A DNA stretch of 64,000 bases from Brassica napus (GCF_020379485.1 NW_026013895.1:1-64000), one strand, 5' to 3'. Positions 1 to 16,400 are shown, counted from the stretch's first letter. The notes: generated from the sequence alone by a model not told the origin. Numbers and translations: made by a program.

Positions 1-3000
1 ATCGATGAATAAATATAAAATTTATTGTTTCTTGATAAACGGAGAGCACAAAGGCTCCAACCTCTTTGAACATCATCATATTTAGTGCAGGATGCAACTA
101 GGCATTAAAATATTGTCATATTTTTTGAAATTTTCTCAAAATCTATGGGCTAACCCCTACAAATATTGAGTTTTTGGTAAATACTTTATATACTGAAGCC
201 TATAATCTTAGTGTTGTTTTAAAATTTCTACCATATTCTACATTTGTATTATGTATGCTAAACTCTTTTTCATGGTAAATGAGCATCGTTCAAATTTTTT
301 TATCAATTAATTGTAAAACTTCATAATACCCCTAAATCGATGGAATAACCACTATAAAAATATTTATTTTCTTGATAAACGGAGAGCAAAAGGCTCAAAC
401 CTCTTTGAACATCATCATATGTTAGTGCAGGATGCAACTAGGCATTAAAACAATATTGTCATATTTTTTGAAATTTTCTCAAAATCTATGGGCTAACCCT
501 ACAAAAATATTGAGTTTTTGGTAAATACTTTATATACTGAAGCCTATAATCTTTAGTGTTGTTTTAAAATTTCTACCATATTCTACATTTGTATTAATGT
601 ATGCTCAACTCTTTTCATGGTAAATGAGCATCGTTCAATGTTTTTATCAATAATTTAGTAAACTTCATAATACCCTAAATCGATGGAATAACCACTATAA
701 AATTATTATTTTCTTGATAAACGGAGACGACAAAGGCTCCAAACCTCTTTGAACATCATCATATGTTAGTGCAGGATGCAACTAGGCATTAAAACAATAT
801 TGTCATATTTTTTGAAATTTTCTCAAAATCTATGGGCTAACCCCTACAAAAATATTGAGTTTTTGGTAAATACTTTATTACTGAAGCCTATAATCTTTAG
901 TGTTGTTTTAAAATTTCTACCATATTCTACATTTGTATTAATGTATGCTAAACTCTTTTTTCATGGTAAATGAGCATCTTTCAATTGTTTTTATCAATAA
1001 TTTAGTAAAACATAATACTCCCTAAATCGATGGAATAACCACTATAAATTTTATTTTCTTGATAAACGGAGACGACAAAGGCTCCAAACCTCTTTGAACA
1101 TCATCATATGTTAGTGCAGGATGCAACTAGGCATAAAACAATATTGTCATATTTTTTGAAATTTTCTCAAAATCTATGGGCTAACCCCTACAAAATATTG
1201 AGTTTTTGGTAAATACTTTATATACTACTGAGCCTATAATCTTTAGTGTTGTTTTAAAATTTCTACCATATTCTACATTTGTATTAATGTATGCTAAACT
1301 CTTTTCATGGTAAATGAGCATCGTTCAATTGTTTTTATCAATAATTTATAAACTTCATAACATACCCCCTAAATCGATGGAATAACCACTATAAAATTAT
1401 TATTTTCTTGATAAACGGAGAGCACAAAGGCTCCAAACCTCTTTGAACATCATCATATGTTAGTGCAGGATGCAACTAGGCATTAAAACAATATTGTCAT
1501 ATTTTTTGAAATTTTCTCAAAATCTATGGGCTAACCCCTACAAAAATATTGAGTTTTTGGTAAATACTTATATACTGAAGCCTATAATCTTTAGTGTTGT
1601 TTTAAAATTTCTACCATATTCTACATTTGTATTAATGTATGCTAAACTCTTTTTCATGGTAAATGAGCATCGTTCAATTGTTTTTATCAATTAATTTAGT
1701 AAAACTTCATAATACCCCTAAATCGATGGAATAACCACTATAAAATTATTATTTTCTTGATAAACGGAGAGCACAAGGCTCCAAACCTCTTTGAACATCA
1801 TCATATGTTAGTGCAGGATGCAACTAGGCATTAAAACAATATTGTCATATTTTTTGAAATTTTTCTCAAAATCTATGGGCTAACCCCTACAAAAATATTG
1901 AGTTTTTGGTAAATACTTTATATACTGAAGCCTATAATCTTTAGTGTTGTTTTTAAATTTCTACCATATTCTACATTTGTATTAATGTATGCTAACTCTT
2001 TTCATGGTAAATGAGCATCGTTCAATTGTTTTTATCAATTTAAAATTTAATAAACTTCAAATACTCCCTAAATCGATGGAATAACCACTATAAAATTATT
2101 ATTTTCTTGATAAACGGAGACGACAAAGGCTCCAAACCTCTTTGAACATCATCATATGTTAGTGCAGGATGCAACTAGGCATTAAAACAATATTGTCATA
2201 TTTTTTGAAATTTTCTTCTCAAAATTCTACGGGCTATATAATCTTTAGTGTTGTTTTTAAAAAATTCTACCATATTCTACATTTGTATTAATGTATGCTA
2301 AACTCTTTTTCATGGTAAATGAGCATCGTTCAATTTTTTTTATCAATTAATTTAATAAAACTTCATAATACCCCCTAAATCGATGGAATAACCACTATAA
2401 AATTATTATTTTCTTGATAAACGGAGAGCACAAAGGCTCCAAACCTCTTTGAACATCATCATATGTTAGTGCAGGATGCAACTAGGCATTAAAACAATAT
2501 TGTCATATTTTTTGAAATTTTCTCAAAATCTATGGGCTAACCCCTACAAAAATATTGAGTTTTTGGTAAATACTTTATATACTGAAGCCTATAATCTTTA
2601 GTGTTGTTTTAAAATTTCTACCATATTCTACATTTGTATTAATGTATGCTAAACTCTTTTTCATGGTAAATGAGCATCGTTCAATTTTTTTATCAATTAA
2701 TTTAGTAAAACTTCATAATACTCCCTAAATCGATGGAATAACCACTATAAATTATTATTTTCTTGATAAACGGAGAGACAAAAGCTCCAAACCTCTTTGA
2801 ACATCATCATGTTAGTGCAGGATGCAACTAGGCATTAAAACAATATTGTCATATTTTTGAAATTTTCTCTCAAAATCTATGGGCTAACCCCTACAAAAAT
2901 ATTGAGTTTTTGGTAAATACTTTATATACTGAAGCCTATAATCTTTAGTGTTGTTTTAAAATTTCTACCATATTCTACATTTGTATTAATGTATGCTAAA

Positions 3001-6000
3001 CTCTTTTTCATGGTAAATGAGCATCGTTCAATTGTTTTTATCAAATAATTTAGTAAAACTTCATAATACTCCCTAAATCGATGGAATAACCACTATAAAA
3101 TTATTATTTTCTTGATAAACGGAGACGACAAAGGCTCCAAACCTCTTTGAACATCATCATATGTTAGTGCAGGATGCAACTAGGCATTAAAACAATATTG
3201 TCATATTTTTTGAAATTTTCTCAAAATCTATGGGCTAACCCCTACAAAAATATTGAGTTTTTGGTAAATACTTTATATACTGAAGCCTATAATCTTTAGT
3301 GTTGTTTTAAAATTTCTACCATATTCTACATTTGTATTAATGTATGCTAAACTCTTTTTCATGGTAAATGAGCATCGTTCATTGTTTTTATCAATAATTT
3401 AGTAAAACTTCATAATACTACCCCTAAATCGATGGAATAACCACTATAAATTATTATTTTCTTGATAAACGGAGACGACAAAGGCTCCAAACCTCTTTGA
3501 ACATCATCATATGTTAGTGCAGGATGCAACTAGGCATTAAAACAATATTGTCATATTTTTTGAAATTTTCTCAAAATCTATGGGCTAACCCCTACAAAAA
3601 TATTGAGTTTTTGGTAAATACTTTATATACTGAAGCCTATAATCTTTAGTGTTGTTTTAAAATTCTACCATATTCTATATTTTGTATTAATGTATGCTAA
3701 ACTCTTTTTCATGGTAAATGAGCATCGTTCAATTGTTTTTTATCAATTAATTTAGTAAAACTTCATAATACCCCTAAATCGATGGAATAACCACTATAAA
3801 ATTATTATTTTCTTGATAAACGGAGACCAAAGGCTCCAAACCTCTTTGAACATCATCATATGTTAGTGCAGGATGCAACTAGGCATTAAAACAATATTGT
3901 CATATTTTTTGAAATTTTCTCTCAAAATCTATGGGCTAACCCCTACAAAATATTGAGTTTTTGGTAAATACTTTATATACGGCCTATAATCTTTAGTGTT
4001 GTTTTAAAAATTTCTACCATATTCTACATTTGTATTAATGTATGCTAACTCTTTTTCATGGTAAATGAGCATCGTTCAATTGTTTTTATCATTAATTTAG
4101 TAAAACTTCATAATACCCCTAAATCGATGGAATAACCACTATAAAATTATTATTTTCTTGATAAACGGAGACACAAGGCTCCAAACCTCTTTGAACATCA
4201 TCATATGTTAGTGCAGGATGCAACTAGGCATTAAAACAATATTGTCATATTTTTTGAAATTTTCTCAAAATCTATGGGCTAACCCCTACAAAAATATTGA
4301 GTTTTTGGTAAATACTTTATATACTGAAGCCTATAATCTTTAGTGTTGTTTTAAATTTCTACTACCATATTCTACATTTGTATTAATGTATGCTAAACTT
4401 TTTTCATGGTAAATGAGCATCGTTTTCAATTTTTGTTATTTAAAATAATTTAATAAACTTCATAATACTCCCCTAAATCGATGGAATAACCACTATAAAT
4501 TATTATTTTCTTGATAAACGGAGACGACAAAGGCTCCAAACCTCTTTGAACATCATCATATGTTAGTGCAGGATGCAACTAGGCATTAAAACAATATTGT
4601 CATATTTTTTGAAATTTTCTCAAAATCTATGGGCTAACCCCTACAAAAATATGAGTTTTTGGTAAATACTTTATATACTGAAGCCTATAATCTTTAGTGT
4701 TTGTTTTAAAATTTCTACCATATTCTACACATTTGTATTAATGTATGCTAAACTCTTTTTCATGGTAAATGAGCATCGTTCAATTGTTTTTATCAATTAA
4801 TTTAGTAAAACTTCATAATACCCCCCTAAATCGATGGAATAACCACTATAAAATTATTATTTTCTTGATAAACGAGAGCACAAAGGCTCCAAACCTCTTT
4901 GAACATCATCATATGTTAGAGCAGGATGCAACTAGGCATTAAAACAATATTGTCATATTTTTTGAAATTTTCTCAAAATCTATGGCTAACTAACCCCTAC
5001 AAAAATATTGAGTTTTTGGTAAATACTTTATATACTGAAGCCTATAATCTTAGTGTTGTTTTAAAATTTCTACCATATTCTACATTTGTATTAATGTATG
5101 CTAAACTCTTTTTCATGGTAAATGAGCATCGTTCAATTTTTTTATCATTAATTTAGTAAAACTTCATAATACCCCTAAATCGATGGAATAACCACTATAA
5201 AATTATTATTTTCTTGATAAACGGAGACACAAAGGCTCCAAACCTCTTTGAACATCATCATATGTTAGTGCAGGATGCAACTAGGCATTAAAACAATATT
5301 GTCATATTTTTTGAAATTTTCTCAAAATCTATGGGCTAACACCCTACAAAATATTGAGTTTTTGGTAAATACTTTATATACTGAAGCCTATAATCTTTAG
5401 TGTTGTTTTAAAATTTCTACCATATTCTACATTTGTATTAATGTATGCTAAACTCTTTTTCATGGTAAATGAGCATCGTTCAATTGTTTTTATCAATTAA
5501 TTTAGTAAAACTTCATAATACTCCCTAAATCGATGGAATAACCACTATAAAATTATTATTTTCTTGATAAACGGAGACGACAAAGGCTCCAAACCTCTTT
5601 GAACATCATCATATGTTGTGCAGGATGCAACTACTAGGCATTAAACAATATTGTCATATTTTTTGAAAATTTTCTCAAAATCTATGGGCTAACCCCTACA
5701 AAAATATTGAGTTTTTGGTAAATACTTTATATACTGAAGCCTATAATCTTTAGTGTTGTTTTTAAATTTCTACCATATTCTACATTTGTATTAATGTATG
5801 CTAAACTCTTTTTCATGGTAAATGAGCATCGTTCAATTGTTTTTATCAAATAATTTAGTAAAACTTCATAATACATACTCCCTAAATCGATGGAATAACC
5901 ACTATAAAATTATTATTTCTTGATAAACGGAGACGACAAAGGCTCCAAACCTCTTTGAACATCATCATATGTTAGTGCAGGATGCAACTAGGCATTAAAA

Positions 6001-9000
6001 CAATATTGTCATATTTTTTGAAATTTTCTCAAAATCTATGGGCTAACCCCTACAAAAATATTGAGTTTTTGGTAAATACTTTATATACTGAAGCCTATAA
6101 TCTTTAGTGTTGTTTAAAAATTTCTACCATATTCTACATTTGTATTAATGTATGCTAAACTCTTTTTCATGGTAAATGAGCATCGTTCAATGTTTTTTTA
6201 ATTCAATCTATAATTTTAATAAATAATTCTACATAAATACTCTCTAAATCGATGGAATAACCACTATAAAATTATTATTTCTTGATAAACGGAGACACAA
6301 AGGCTCCAAACCTCTTTGAACATCATCATATGTTAGTGCAGGATGCAACTAGGCATTAAAACAATATTGTCATATTTTTTGAAATTTTCTCAAAATCTAT
6401 GGGCTAACCCCTACAAAAATATTGAGTTTTTGGTAAATACTTTATATACTGAAGCCTATAATCTTTAGTGTTGTTTTAAAATATTTCTACCATATTCTAC
6501 ATTTTGTATTAATGTAGCTAAACTTTTTCATGGTAAATGAGCATCGTTCAATTGTTTTTATCAATTAATTTAATAAAACTTCATAATACTCCCCCTAATC
6601 GATGGAATAACCACTATAAATTATTATTTTCTTGATAAACGGAGACGCACAAGGCTCCAACCTCTTTGAACATCATCATATGTTAGTGCAGGATGCAACT
6701 AGGCATTAAAACAATATTGTCATATTTTTTGAAATTTTCTCAAAATCTATGGCTAACCCCTACAAAAATTGAGTTTTGGTAAATACTTTATATACTGAAG
6801 CCTAAATCTTTAGTGTTGTTTTTAAAATAACATATTCTTACATATGTAATTTATTAATGTATGCTAAACTCTTTTCACATGGTAATGAGCATCGTTCAAT
6901 TGTTTTTATAATTAATTAAAAACTCATAATACCCCCTAAATCGATGGAATAACCACTATAAAATTATTATTTTCTTGATAAACGAGAGCACAAAGGCTCC
7001 AAACCTCTTTGAACATCATCATATGTTAGTGCAGGATGCAACTAGCATTAAAACAATATTGTCATATTTTTTGAAATTTTCTCAAATCAATCTAGGGCTA
7101 AACCCCTACAAATATTGAGTTTTTGGTAATACTTTATATACTGAAGCCTATAATCTTTAGTGTTGTTTTAAAATTTCTACCATATTCTACATTTGTATTA
7201 ATGTATGCTAAACTCTTTTTCATGGTAAATGAGCATCGTTCAATTGTTTTTATCAATTAATTTAATAAACTTCATAATACTCCCTAAATCGATGGAATAA
7301 CCACTATAAAATTATTATTTTTTTCTTGATAAACGGAGACACAAAGGCTCCAAACCTCTTTGAACATCATCATATGTTAGTGCAGGATGCAACTAGGCAT
7401 TAAAACAATATTGTCATATTTTTTGAAATTTTCTCAAAATCTATGGGCTAACCCCTACAAAATATTGAGTTTTTGGTAATACTTTATATACTGAAGCCTA
7501 TAATCTTTAGTGTTGTTTTAAAATTTCTACCATATTCACATTGTATTAATGTATGCTAAACTCTTTTTCATGGTAAATGAGCATCGTTCAATTGTTTTTA
7601 TCAATTAAAGTAAAACTTCATAATACTCCCTAAATCGATGGAATAACCACTATAAAATTATTATTTTCTGATAAACGGAGACACAAAGGCTCCAAACCTC
7701 TTTGAACATCATCATATGTTAGGCAGGATGCAACTAGGCATTAAAACAATATGTCATATTTTTGAAATTTTCTCAAAATCTATGGGCTAACCCCTACAAA
7801 TATGAGTTTTTGGTAAATACTTTATATACTGAAGCCTATAATCTTTAGTGTTGTTTTAAAATTTCTACCATATTCTACATTTGTATTAATGTATGCTAAC
7901 TCTTTTCATGGTAAATGAGCATCGTTCAATTGTTTTTATCAATTAATTTAGTAAAACTTCATAAACCCCTAAATCGATGGAATAACCACTATAAAATTAT
8001 TATTTTCTTGATAAACGGAGACGACAAAGGCTCCAAACCTCTTTGAACATCATCATATGTTAGTGCAGGATGCAACTAGGCATTAAAACAATATTGTCAT
8101 ATTTTTTGAAATTTTCTCAAAATCTATGGGCTAACCCCTACAAAAATATTGAGTTTTTTGGTAAATACTTTATATACTGAAGCCTATAATCTTTAGTGTT
8201 GTTTTAAAATTTCTACCATATTCTACATTTGTATTAATGTATGCTAACTCTTTTTCATGGTAATGAGCATCGTTCAATTGTTTTTATCAATAATTTAGTA
8301 AAACTTAATAAACCCCCCCTAAATCGATGAAATAACCATAAAAAAATATTTATTTTCTACACGATAAAGACGAGAACAGAAAGGCTCCAACCTCTTTGAA
8401 ATCATCATATGTTAGTGCAGGATGCAACTAGGCATTAAAACAATATTGTCATATTTTTTGAAATTTTCTCAAATCTATGGGCTAACCCCACAAAAATTGG
8501 AGTTTTTGGTAAATACTTTATACTGAAGCCTATAATCTTTAGTGTTGTTTTAAAATTTCTAACCATATTCTACATTTGTATTAATGTATGCTAAACTCTT
8601 TTTCATGGTAAATGAGCATCGTTCAATTGTTTTTATCAATTAATTTAGTAAAACTTCATAATACTCCTAAATCGATGGAATAACCACTATAAAATTATTA
8701 TTTTCTTGATAAACGGAGACGACAAAGGCTCCAAACCTCTTTGAACATCATCATATGTTAGTGCAGGATGCAACTAGGCATTAAAACAATATTGTCATAT
8801 TTTTGAAATTTTCTCAAAATCTATGGGCTAACCCCTACAAAAATATTGAGTTTTTGGTAAATACTTTTATACTGAAGCCTATAATCTTTAGTGTTGTTTT
8901 AAAATTTCTACCATATTCTACATTTGTATTAATGTATGCTAAACTCTTTTTCATGGTAAATGAGCATCGTTCAATTGTTTTTATCAATTAATTTAGTAAA

Positions 9001-10410
9001 ACTTCATAATACTCCCTAAATCGATGGAATAACCACTATAAAATTATTATTTTCTTGATAAACGGAGAGCACAAAGGCTCCAAACCTCTTTGAACATCAT
9101 CATATGTTAGTGCAGGATGCAACTAGGCATTAAAACAATATTGTCATATTTTTTGAAATTTTCTCAAAATCTATGGGCTAACCCCTACAAAAATATTGAG
9201 TTTTTGGTAAATACTTTATATACTGAAGCCTATAATCTTTAGTGTTGTTTTAAAATTTCTACCATATTCTACATTTGTATTAATGTATGCTAAACTCTTT
9301 TTCATGGTAAATGAGCATCGTTCAATTGTTTTTATCAATTAATTTAATAAAACTTCATAATACTCCCTAAATCGATGGAATAACCACTATAAAATTATTA
9401 TTTTCTTGATAAACGGAGACGACAAAGGCTCCAAACCTCTTTGAACATCATCATATGTTAGTGCAGGATGCAACTAGGCATTAAAACAATATTGTCATAT
9501 TTTTTTTTCTCAAAATCTATGGGCTAACCCCTACAAAATATTGAGTTTTTGGTAAATACTTTATATACTGAAGCCTATAATCTTTAGTGTTGTTTTAAAA
9601 TTTCTACCATATTCTACATTTGTATTAATGTATGCTAAACTCTTTTTCATGGTAAATGAGCATCGTTCAATTGTTTTTATCAATTAATTTAGTAAAACTT
9701 CATAATACCCCCCTAAATCGATGGAATAACCACTATAAAATTATTATTTTCTTGATTAAACGGAGACACAAAGGCTCCAAACCTCTTTGAACATCATCAT
9801 ATGTTAGTGCAGGACAACTAGGCATTAAAACAATATTGTCATATTTTTTGAAATTTTCTCAAAATCTATGGGCTAACCCCTACAAAAATATTGAGTTTTT
9901 GGTAAATACTTTATATACTGAAGCCTATAATCTTTAGTGTTGTTTTAAAATTTCTACCATATTCTACATTTGTATTAATGTATGCTAAACTCTTTTCATG
10001 GTAAATGAGCATCGTTCAATTTTTTTATCAATTAATTTAGTAAAACTTCATAATACTCCCTAAATCGATGGAATAACCACTATAAAATTATTATTTTCTT
10101 GATAAACGGAGACGACAAAGGCTCCAAACCTCTTTGAACATCATCATATGTTAGTGCAGGATGCAACTAGGCATTAAAACAATATTGTCATATTTTTGAA
10201 ATTTTCTCAAAATCTATGGGCTAACCCTTACAAAAATATTGAGTTTTTGGTAAATACTTTATATACTGAAGCCTATAATCTTTAGTGTGTTTTAAAATTT
10301 CTACCATATTCTACATTTGTATTAATGTATGCTAAACTCTTTTCATGGTAAATGAGCATCGTTCATTGTTTTTTATCAATTAATTTAGTAAAACTTCATA
10401 ATACTCCTAA
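1..10410. repeat. Left part of the satellite array, rich in small indels
   Basis: These monomers have the same consensus as the core, but most carry several 1–4 bp deletions or short duplications. Examples are shortened homopolymers, a doubled CTAA near 4985–4992, and a doubled CTA near 5632. One unit near 2070–2376 is about 307 bp because a block of about 44 bp is missing around 2232. Substitutions are few compared with indels. That bias, and its fading toward 10.4 kb, resembles unpolished long-read consensus at a contig end more than natural decay, but this is inference. Confidence 0.75.
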
Positions 10411-13400
10411 ATCGATGGAATAACCACTATAAAATTATTATTTTCTTGATAAACGGAGACGACAAAGGCTCCAAACCTCTTTGAACATCATCATATGTTA
10501 GTGCAGGATGCAACTAGGCATTAAAACAATATTGTCATATTTTTTGAAATTTTCTCAAAATCTATGGGCTAACCCCTACAAAAATATTGAGTTTTTGGTA
10601 AATACTTTATATACTGAAGCCTATAATCTTTAGTGTTGTTTTAAAATTTCTACCATATTCTACATTTGTATTAATGTATGCTAAACTCTTTTTCATGGTA
10701 AATGAGCATCGTTCAATTGTTTTTATCAATTAATTTAGTAAAACTTCATAATACTCCCTAAATCGATGGAATAACCACTATAAAATTATTATTTTCTTGA
10801 TAAACGGAGACGACAAAGGCTCCAAACCTCTTTGAACATCATCATATGTTAGTGCAGGATGCAACTAGGCATTAAAACAATATTGTCATATTTTTTGAAA
10901 TTTTCTCAAAATCTATGGGCTAACCCCTACAAAAATATTGAGTTTTTGGTAAATACTTTATATACTGAAGCCTATAATCTTTAGTGTTGTTTTAAAATTT
11001 CTACCATATTCTACATTTGTATTAATGTATGCTAAACTCTTTTTCATGGTAAATGAGCATCGTTCAATTGTTTTTATCAATTAATTTAGTAAAACTTCAT
11101 AATACCCCTAAATCGATGGAATAACCACTATAAAATTATTATTTTCTTGATAAACGGAGACACAAAGGCTCCAAACCTCTTTGAACATCATCATATGTTA
11201 GTGCAGGATGCAACTAGGCATTAAAACAATATTGTCATATTTTTTGAAATTTTCTCAAAATCTATGGGCTAACCCCTACAAAAATATTGAGTTTTTGGTA
11301 AATACTTTATATACTGAAGCCTATAATCTTTAGTGTTGTTTTAAAATTTCTACCATATTCTACATTTGTATTAATGTATGCTAAACTCTTTTTCATGGTA
11401 AATGAGCATCGTTCAATTGTTTTTATCAATTAATTTAGTAAAACTTCATAATACTCCTAAATCGATGGAATAACCACTATAAAATTATTATTTTCTTGAT
11501 AAACGGAGACGACAAAGGCTCCAAACCTCTTTGAACATCATCATATGTTAGTGCAGGATGCAACTAGGCATTAAAACAATATTGTCATATTTTTTGAAAT
11601 TTTCTCAAAATCTATGGGCTAACCCCTACAAAAATATTGAGTTTTTGGTAAATACTTTATATACTGAAGCCTATAATCTTTAGTGTTGTTTTAAAATTTC
11701 TACCATATTCTACATTTGTATTAATGTATGCTAAACTCTTTTTCATGGTAAATGAGCATCGTTCAATTGTTTTTATCAATTAATTTAGTAAAACTTCATA
11801 ATACTCCCTAAATCGATGGAATAACCACTATAAAATTATTATTTTCTTGATAAACGGAGACGACAAAGGCTCCAAACCTCTTTGAACATCATCATATGTT
11901 AGTGCAGGATGCAACTAGGCATTAAAACAATATTGTCATATTTTTTGAAATTTTCTCAAAATCTATGGGCTAACCCCTACAAAAATATTGAGTTTTTGGT
12001 AAATACTTTATATACTGAAGCCTATAATCTTTAGTGTTGTTTTAAAATTTCTACCATATTCTACATTTGTATTAATGTATGCTAAACTCTTTTTCATGGT
12101 AAATGAGCATCGTTCAATTGTTTTTATCAATTAATTTAGTAAAACTTCATAATACTCCCTAAATCGATGGAATAACCACTATAAAATTATTATTTTCTTG
12201 ATAAACGGAGACGACAAAGGCTCCAAACCTCTTTGAACATCATCATATGTTAGTGCAGGATGCAACTAGGCATTAAAACAATATTGTCATATTTTTTGAA
12301 ATTTTCTCAAAATCTATGGGCTAACCCCTACAAAAATATTGAGTTTTTGGTAAATACTTTATATACTGAAGCCTATAATCTTTAGTGTTGTTTTAAAATT
12401 TCTACCATATTCTACATTTGTATTAATGTATGCTAAACTCTTTTTCATGGTAAATGAGCATCGTTCAATTGTTTTTATCAATTAATTTAGTAAAACTTCA
12501 TAATACTCCCTAAATCGATGGAATAACCACTATAAAATTATTATTTTCTTGATAAACGGAGACGACAAAGGCTCCAAACCTCTTTGAACATCATCATATG
12601 TTAGTGCAGGATGCAACTAGGCATTAAAACAATATTGTCATATTTTTTGAAATTTTCTCAAAATCTATGGGCTAACCCCTACAAAAATATTGAGTTTTTG
12701 GTAAATACTTTATATACTGAAGCCTATAATCTTTAGTGTTGTTTTAAAATTTCTACCATATTCTACATTTGTATTAATGTATGCTAAACTCTTTTTCATG
12801 GTAAATGAGCATCGTTCAATTGTTTTTATCAATTAATTTAGTAAAACTTCATAATACTCCCTAAATCGATGGAATAACCACTATAAAATTATTATTTTCT
12901 TGATAAACGGAGACGACAAAGGCTCCAAACCTCTTTGAACATCATCATATGTTAGTGCAGGATGCAACTAGGCATTAAAACAATATTGTCATATTTTTTG
13001 AAATTTTCTCAAAATCTATGGGCTAACCCCTACAAAAATATTGAGTTTTTGGTAAATACTTTATATACTGAAGCCTATAATCTTTAGTGTTGTTTTAAAA
13101 TTTCTACCATATTCTACATTTGTATTAATGTATGCTAAACTCTTTTTCATGGTAAATGAGCATCGTTCAATTGTTTTTATCAATTAATTTAGTAAAACTT
13201 CATAATACTCCCTAAATCGATGGAATAACCACTATAAAATTATTATTTTCTTGATAAACGGAGACACAAAGGCTCCAAACCTCTTTGAACATCATCATAT
13301 GTTAGTGCAGGATGCAACTAGGCATTAAAACAATATTGTCATATTTTTTGAAATTTTCTCAAAATCTATGGGCTAACCCCTACAAAAATATTGAGTTTTT

Positions 13401-16400
13401 GGTAAATACTTTATATACTGAAGCCTATAATCTTTAGTGTTGTTTTAAAATTTCTACCATATTCTACATTTGTATTAATGTATGCTAAACTCTTTTTCAT
13501 GGTAAATGAGCATCGTTCAATTGTTTTTATCAATTAATTTAGTAAAACTTCATAATACTCCCTAAATCGATGGAATAACCACTATAAAATTATTATTTTC
13601 TTGATAAACGGAGACGACAAAGGCTCCAAACCTCTTTGAACATCATCATATGTTAGTGCAGGATGCAACTAGGCATTAAAACAATATTGTCATATTTTTT
13701 GAAATTTTCTCAAAATCTATGGGCTAACCCCTACAAAAATATTGAGTTTTTGGTAAATACTTTATATACTGAAGCCTATAATCTTTAGTGTTGTTTTAAA
13801 ATTTCTACCATATTCTACATTTGTATTAATGTATGCTAAACTCTTTTTCATGGTAAATGAGCATCGTTCAATTGTTTTTATCAATTAATTTAGTAAAACT
13901 TCATAATACTCCCTAAATCGATGGAATAACCACTATAAAATTATTATTTTCTTGATAAACGGAGACGACAAAGGCTCCAAACCTCTTTGAACATCATCAT
14001 ATGTTAGTGCAGGATGCAACTAGGCATTAAAACAATATTGTCATATTTTTTGAAATTTTCTCAAAATCTATGGGCTAACCCCTACAAAAATATTGAGTTT
14101 TTGGTAAATACTTTATATACTGAAGCCTATAATCTTTAGTGTTGTTTTAAAATTTCTACCATATTCTACATTTGTATTAATGTATGCTAAACTCTTTTTC
14201 ATGGTAAATGAGCATCGTTCAATTGTTTTTATCAATTAATTTAGTAAAACTTCATAATACTCCCTAAATCGATGGAATAACCACTATAAAATTATTATTT
14301 TCTTGATAAACGGAGACGACAAAGGCTCCAAACCTCTTTGAACATCATCATATGTTAGTGCAGGATGCAACTAGGCATTAAAACAATATTGTCATATTTT
14401 TTGAAATTTTCTCAAAATCTATGGGCTAACCCCTACAAAAATATTGAGTTTTTGGTAAATACTTTATATACTGAAGCCTATAATCTTTAGTGTTGTTTTA
14501 AAATTTCTACCATATTCTACATTTGTATTAATGTATGCTAAACTCTTTTTCATGGTAAATGAGCATCGTTCAATTGTTTTTATCAATTAATTTAGTAAAA
14601 CTTCATAATACTCCCTAAATCGATGGAATAACCACTATAAAATTATTATTTTCTTGATAAACGGAGACGACAAAGGCTCCAAACCTCTTTGAACATCATC
14701 ATATGTTAGTGCAGGATGCAACTAGGCATTAAAACAATATTGTCATATTTTTTGAAATTTTCTCAAAATCTATGGGCTAACCCCTACAAAAATATTGAGT
14801 TTTTGGTAAATACTTTATATACTGAAGCCTATAATCTTTAGTGTTGTTTTAAAATTTCTACCATATTCTACATTTGTATTAATGTATGCTAAACTCTTTT
14901 TCATGGTAAATGAGCATCGTTCAATTGTTTTTATCAATTAATTTAGTAAAACTTCATAATACTCCCTAAATCGATGGAATAACCACTATAAAATTATTAT
15001 TTTCTTGATAAACGGAGACGACAAAGGCTCCAAACCTCTTTGAACATCATCATATGTTAGTGCAGGATGCAACTAGGCATTAAAACAATATTGTCATATT
15101 TTTTGAAATTTTCTCAAAATCTATGGGCTAACCCCTACAAAAATATTGAGTTTTTGGTAAATACTTTATATACTGAAGCCTATAATCTTTAGTGTTGTTT
15201 TAAAATTTCTACCATATTCTACATTTGTATTAATGTATGCTAAACTCTTTTTCATGGTAAATGAGCATCGTTCAATTGTTTTTATCAATTAATTTAGTAA
15301 AACTTCATAATACTCCCTAAATCGATGGAATAACCACTATAAAATTATTATTTTCTTGATAAACGGAGACGACAAAGGCTCCAAACCTCTTTGAACATCA
15401 TCATATGTTAGTGCAGGATGCAACTAGGCATTAAAACAATATTGTCATATTTTTTGAAATTTTCTCAAAATCTATGGGCTAACCCCTACAAAAATATTGA
15501 GTTTTTGGTAAATACTTTATATACTGAAGCCTATAATCTTTAGTGTTGTTTTAAAATTTCTACCATATTCTACATTTGTATTAATGTATGCTAAACTCTT
15601 TTTCATGGTAAATGAGCATCGTTCAATTGTTTTTATCAATTAATTTAGTAAAACTTCATAATACTCCCTAAATCGATGGAATAACCACTATAAAATTATT
15701 ATTTTCTTGATAAACGGAGACGACAAAGGCTCCAAACCTCTTTGAACATCATCATATGTTAGTGCAGGATGCAACTAGGCATTAAAACAATATTGTCATA
15801 TTTTTTGAAATTTTCTCAAAATCTATGGGCTAACCCCTACAAAAATATTGAGTTTTTGGTAAATACTTTATATACTGAAGCCTATAATCTTTAGTGTTGT
15901 TTTAAAATTTCTACCATATTCTACATTTGTATTAATGTATGCTAAACTCTTTTTCATGGTAAATGAGCATCGTTCAATTGTTTTTATCAATTAATTTAGT
16001 AAAACTTCATAATACCCCTAAATCGATGGAATAACCACTATAAAATTATTATTTTCTTGATAAACGGAGACGACAAAGGCTCCAAACCTCTTTGAACATC
16101 ATCATATGTTAGTGCAGGATGCAACTAGGCATTAAAACAATATTGTCATATTTTTTGAAATTTTCTCAAAATCTATGGGCTAACCCCTACAAAAATATTG
16201 AGTTTTTGGTAAATACTTTATATACTGAAGCCTATAATCTTTAGTGTTGTTTTAAAATTTCTACCATATTCTACATTTGTATTAATGTATGCTAAACTCT
16301 TTTTCATGGTAAATGAGCATCGTTCAATTGTTTTTATCAATTAATTTAGTAAAACTTCATAATACTCCCTAAATCGATGGAATAACCACTATAAAATTAT

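Noticed and set aside
776..8991. Repeated open frames in the satellite beginning MQLGIKTILSYF
   Set aside because: The canonical monomer has a frame of only about 41 codons that ends at a TAG. Longer versions occur only where an indel shifts the frame, so they are by-products of the repeat, not genes.
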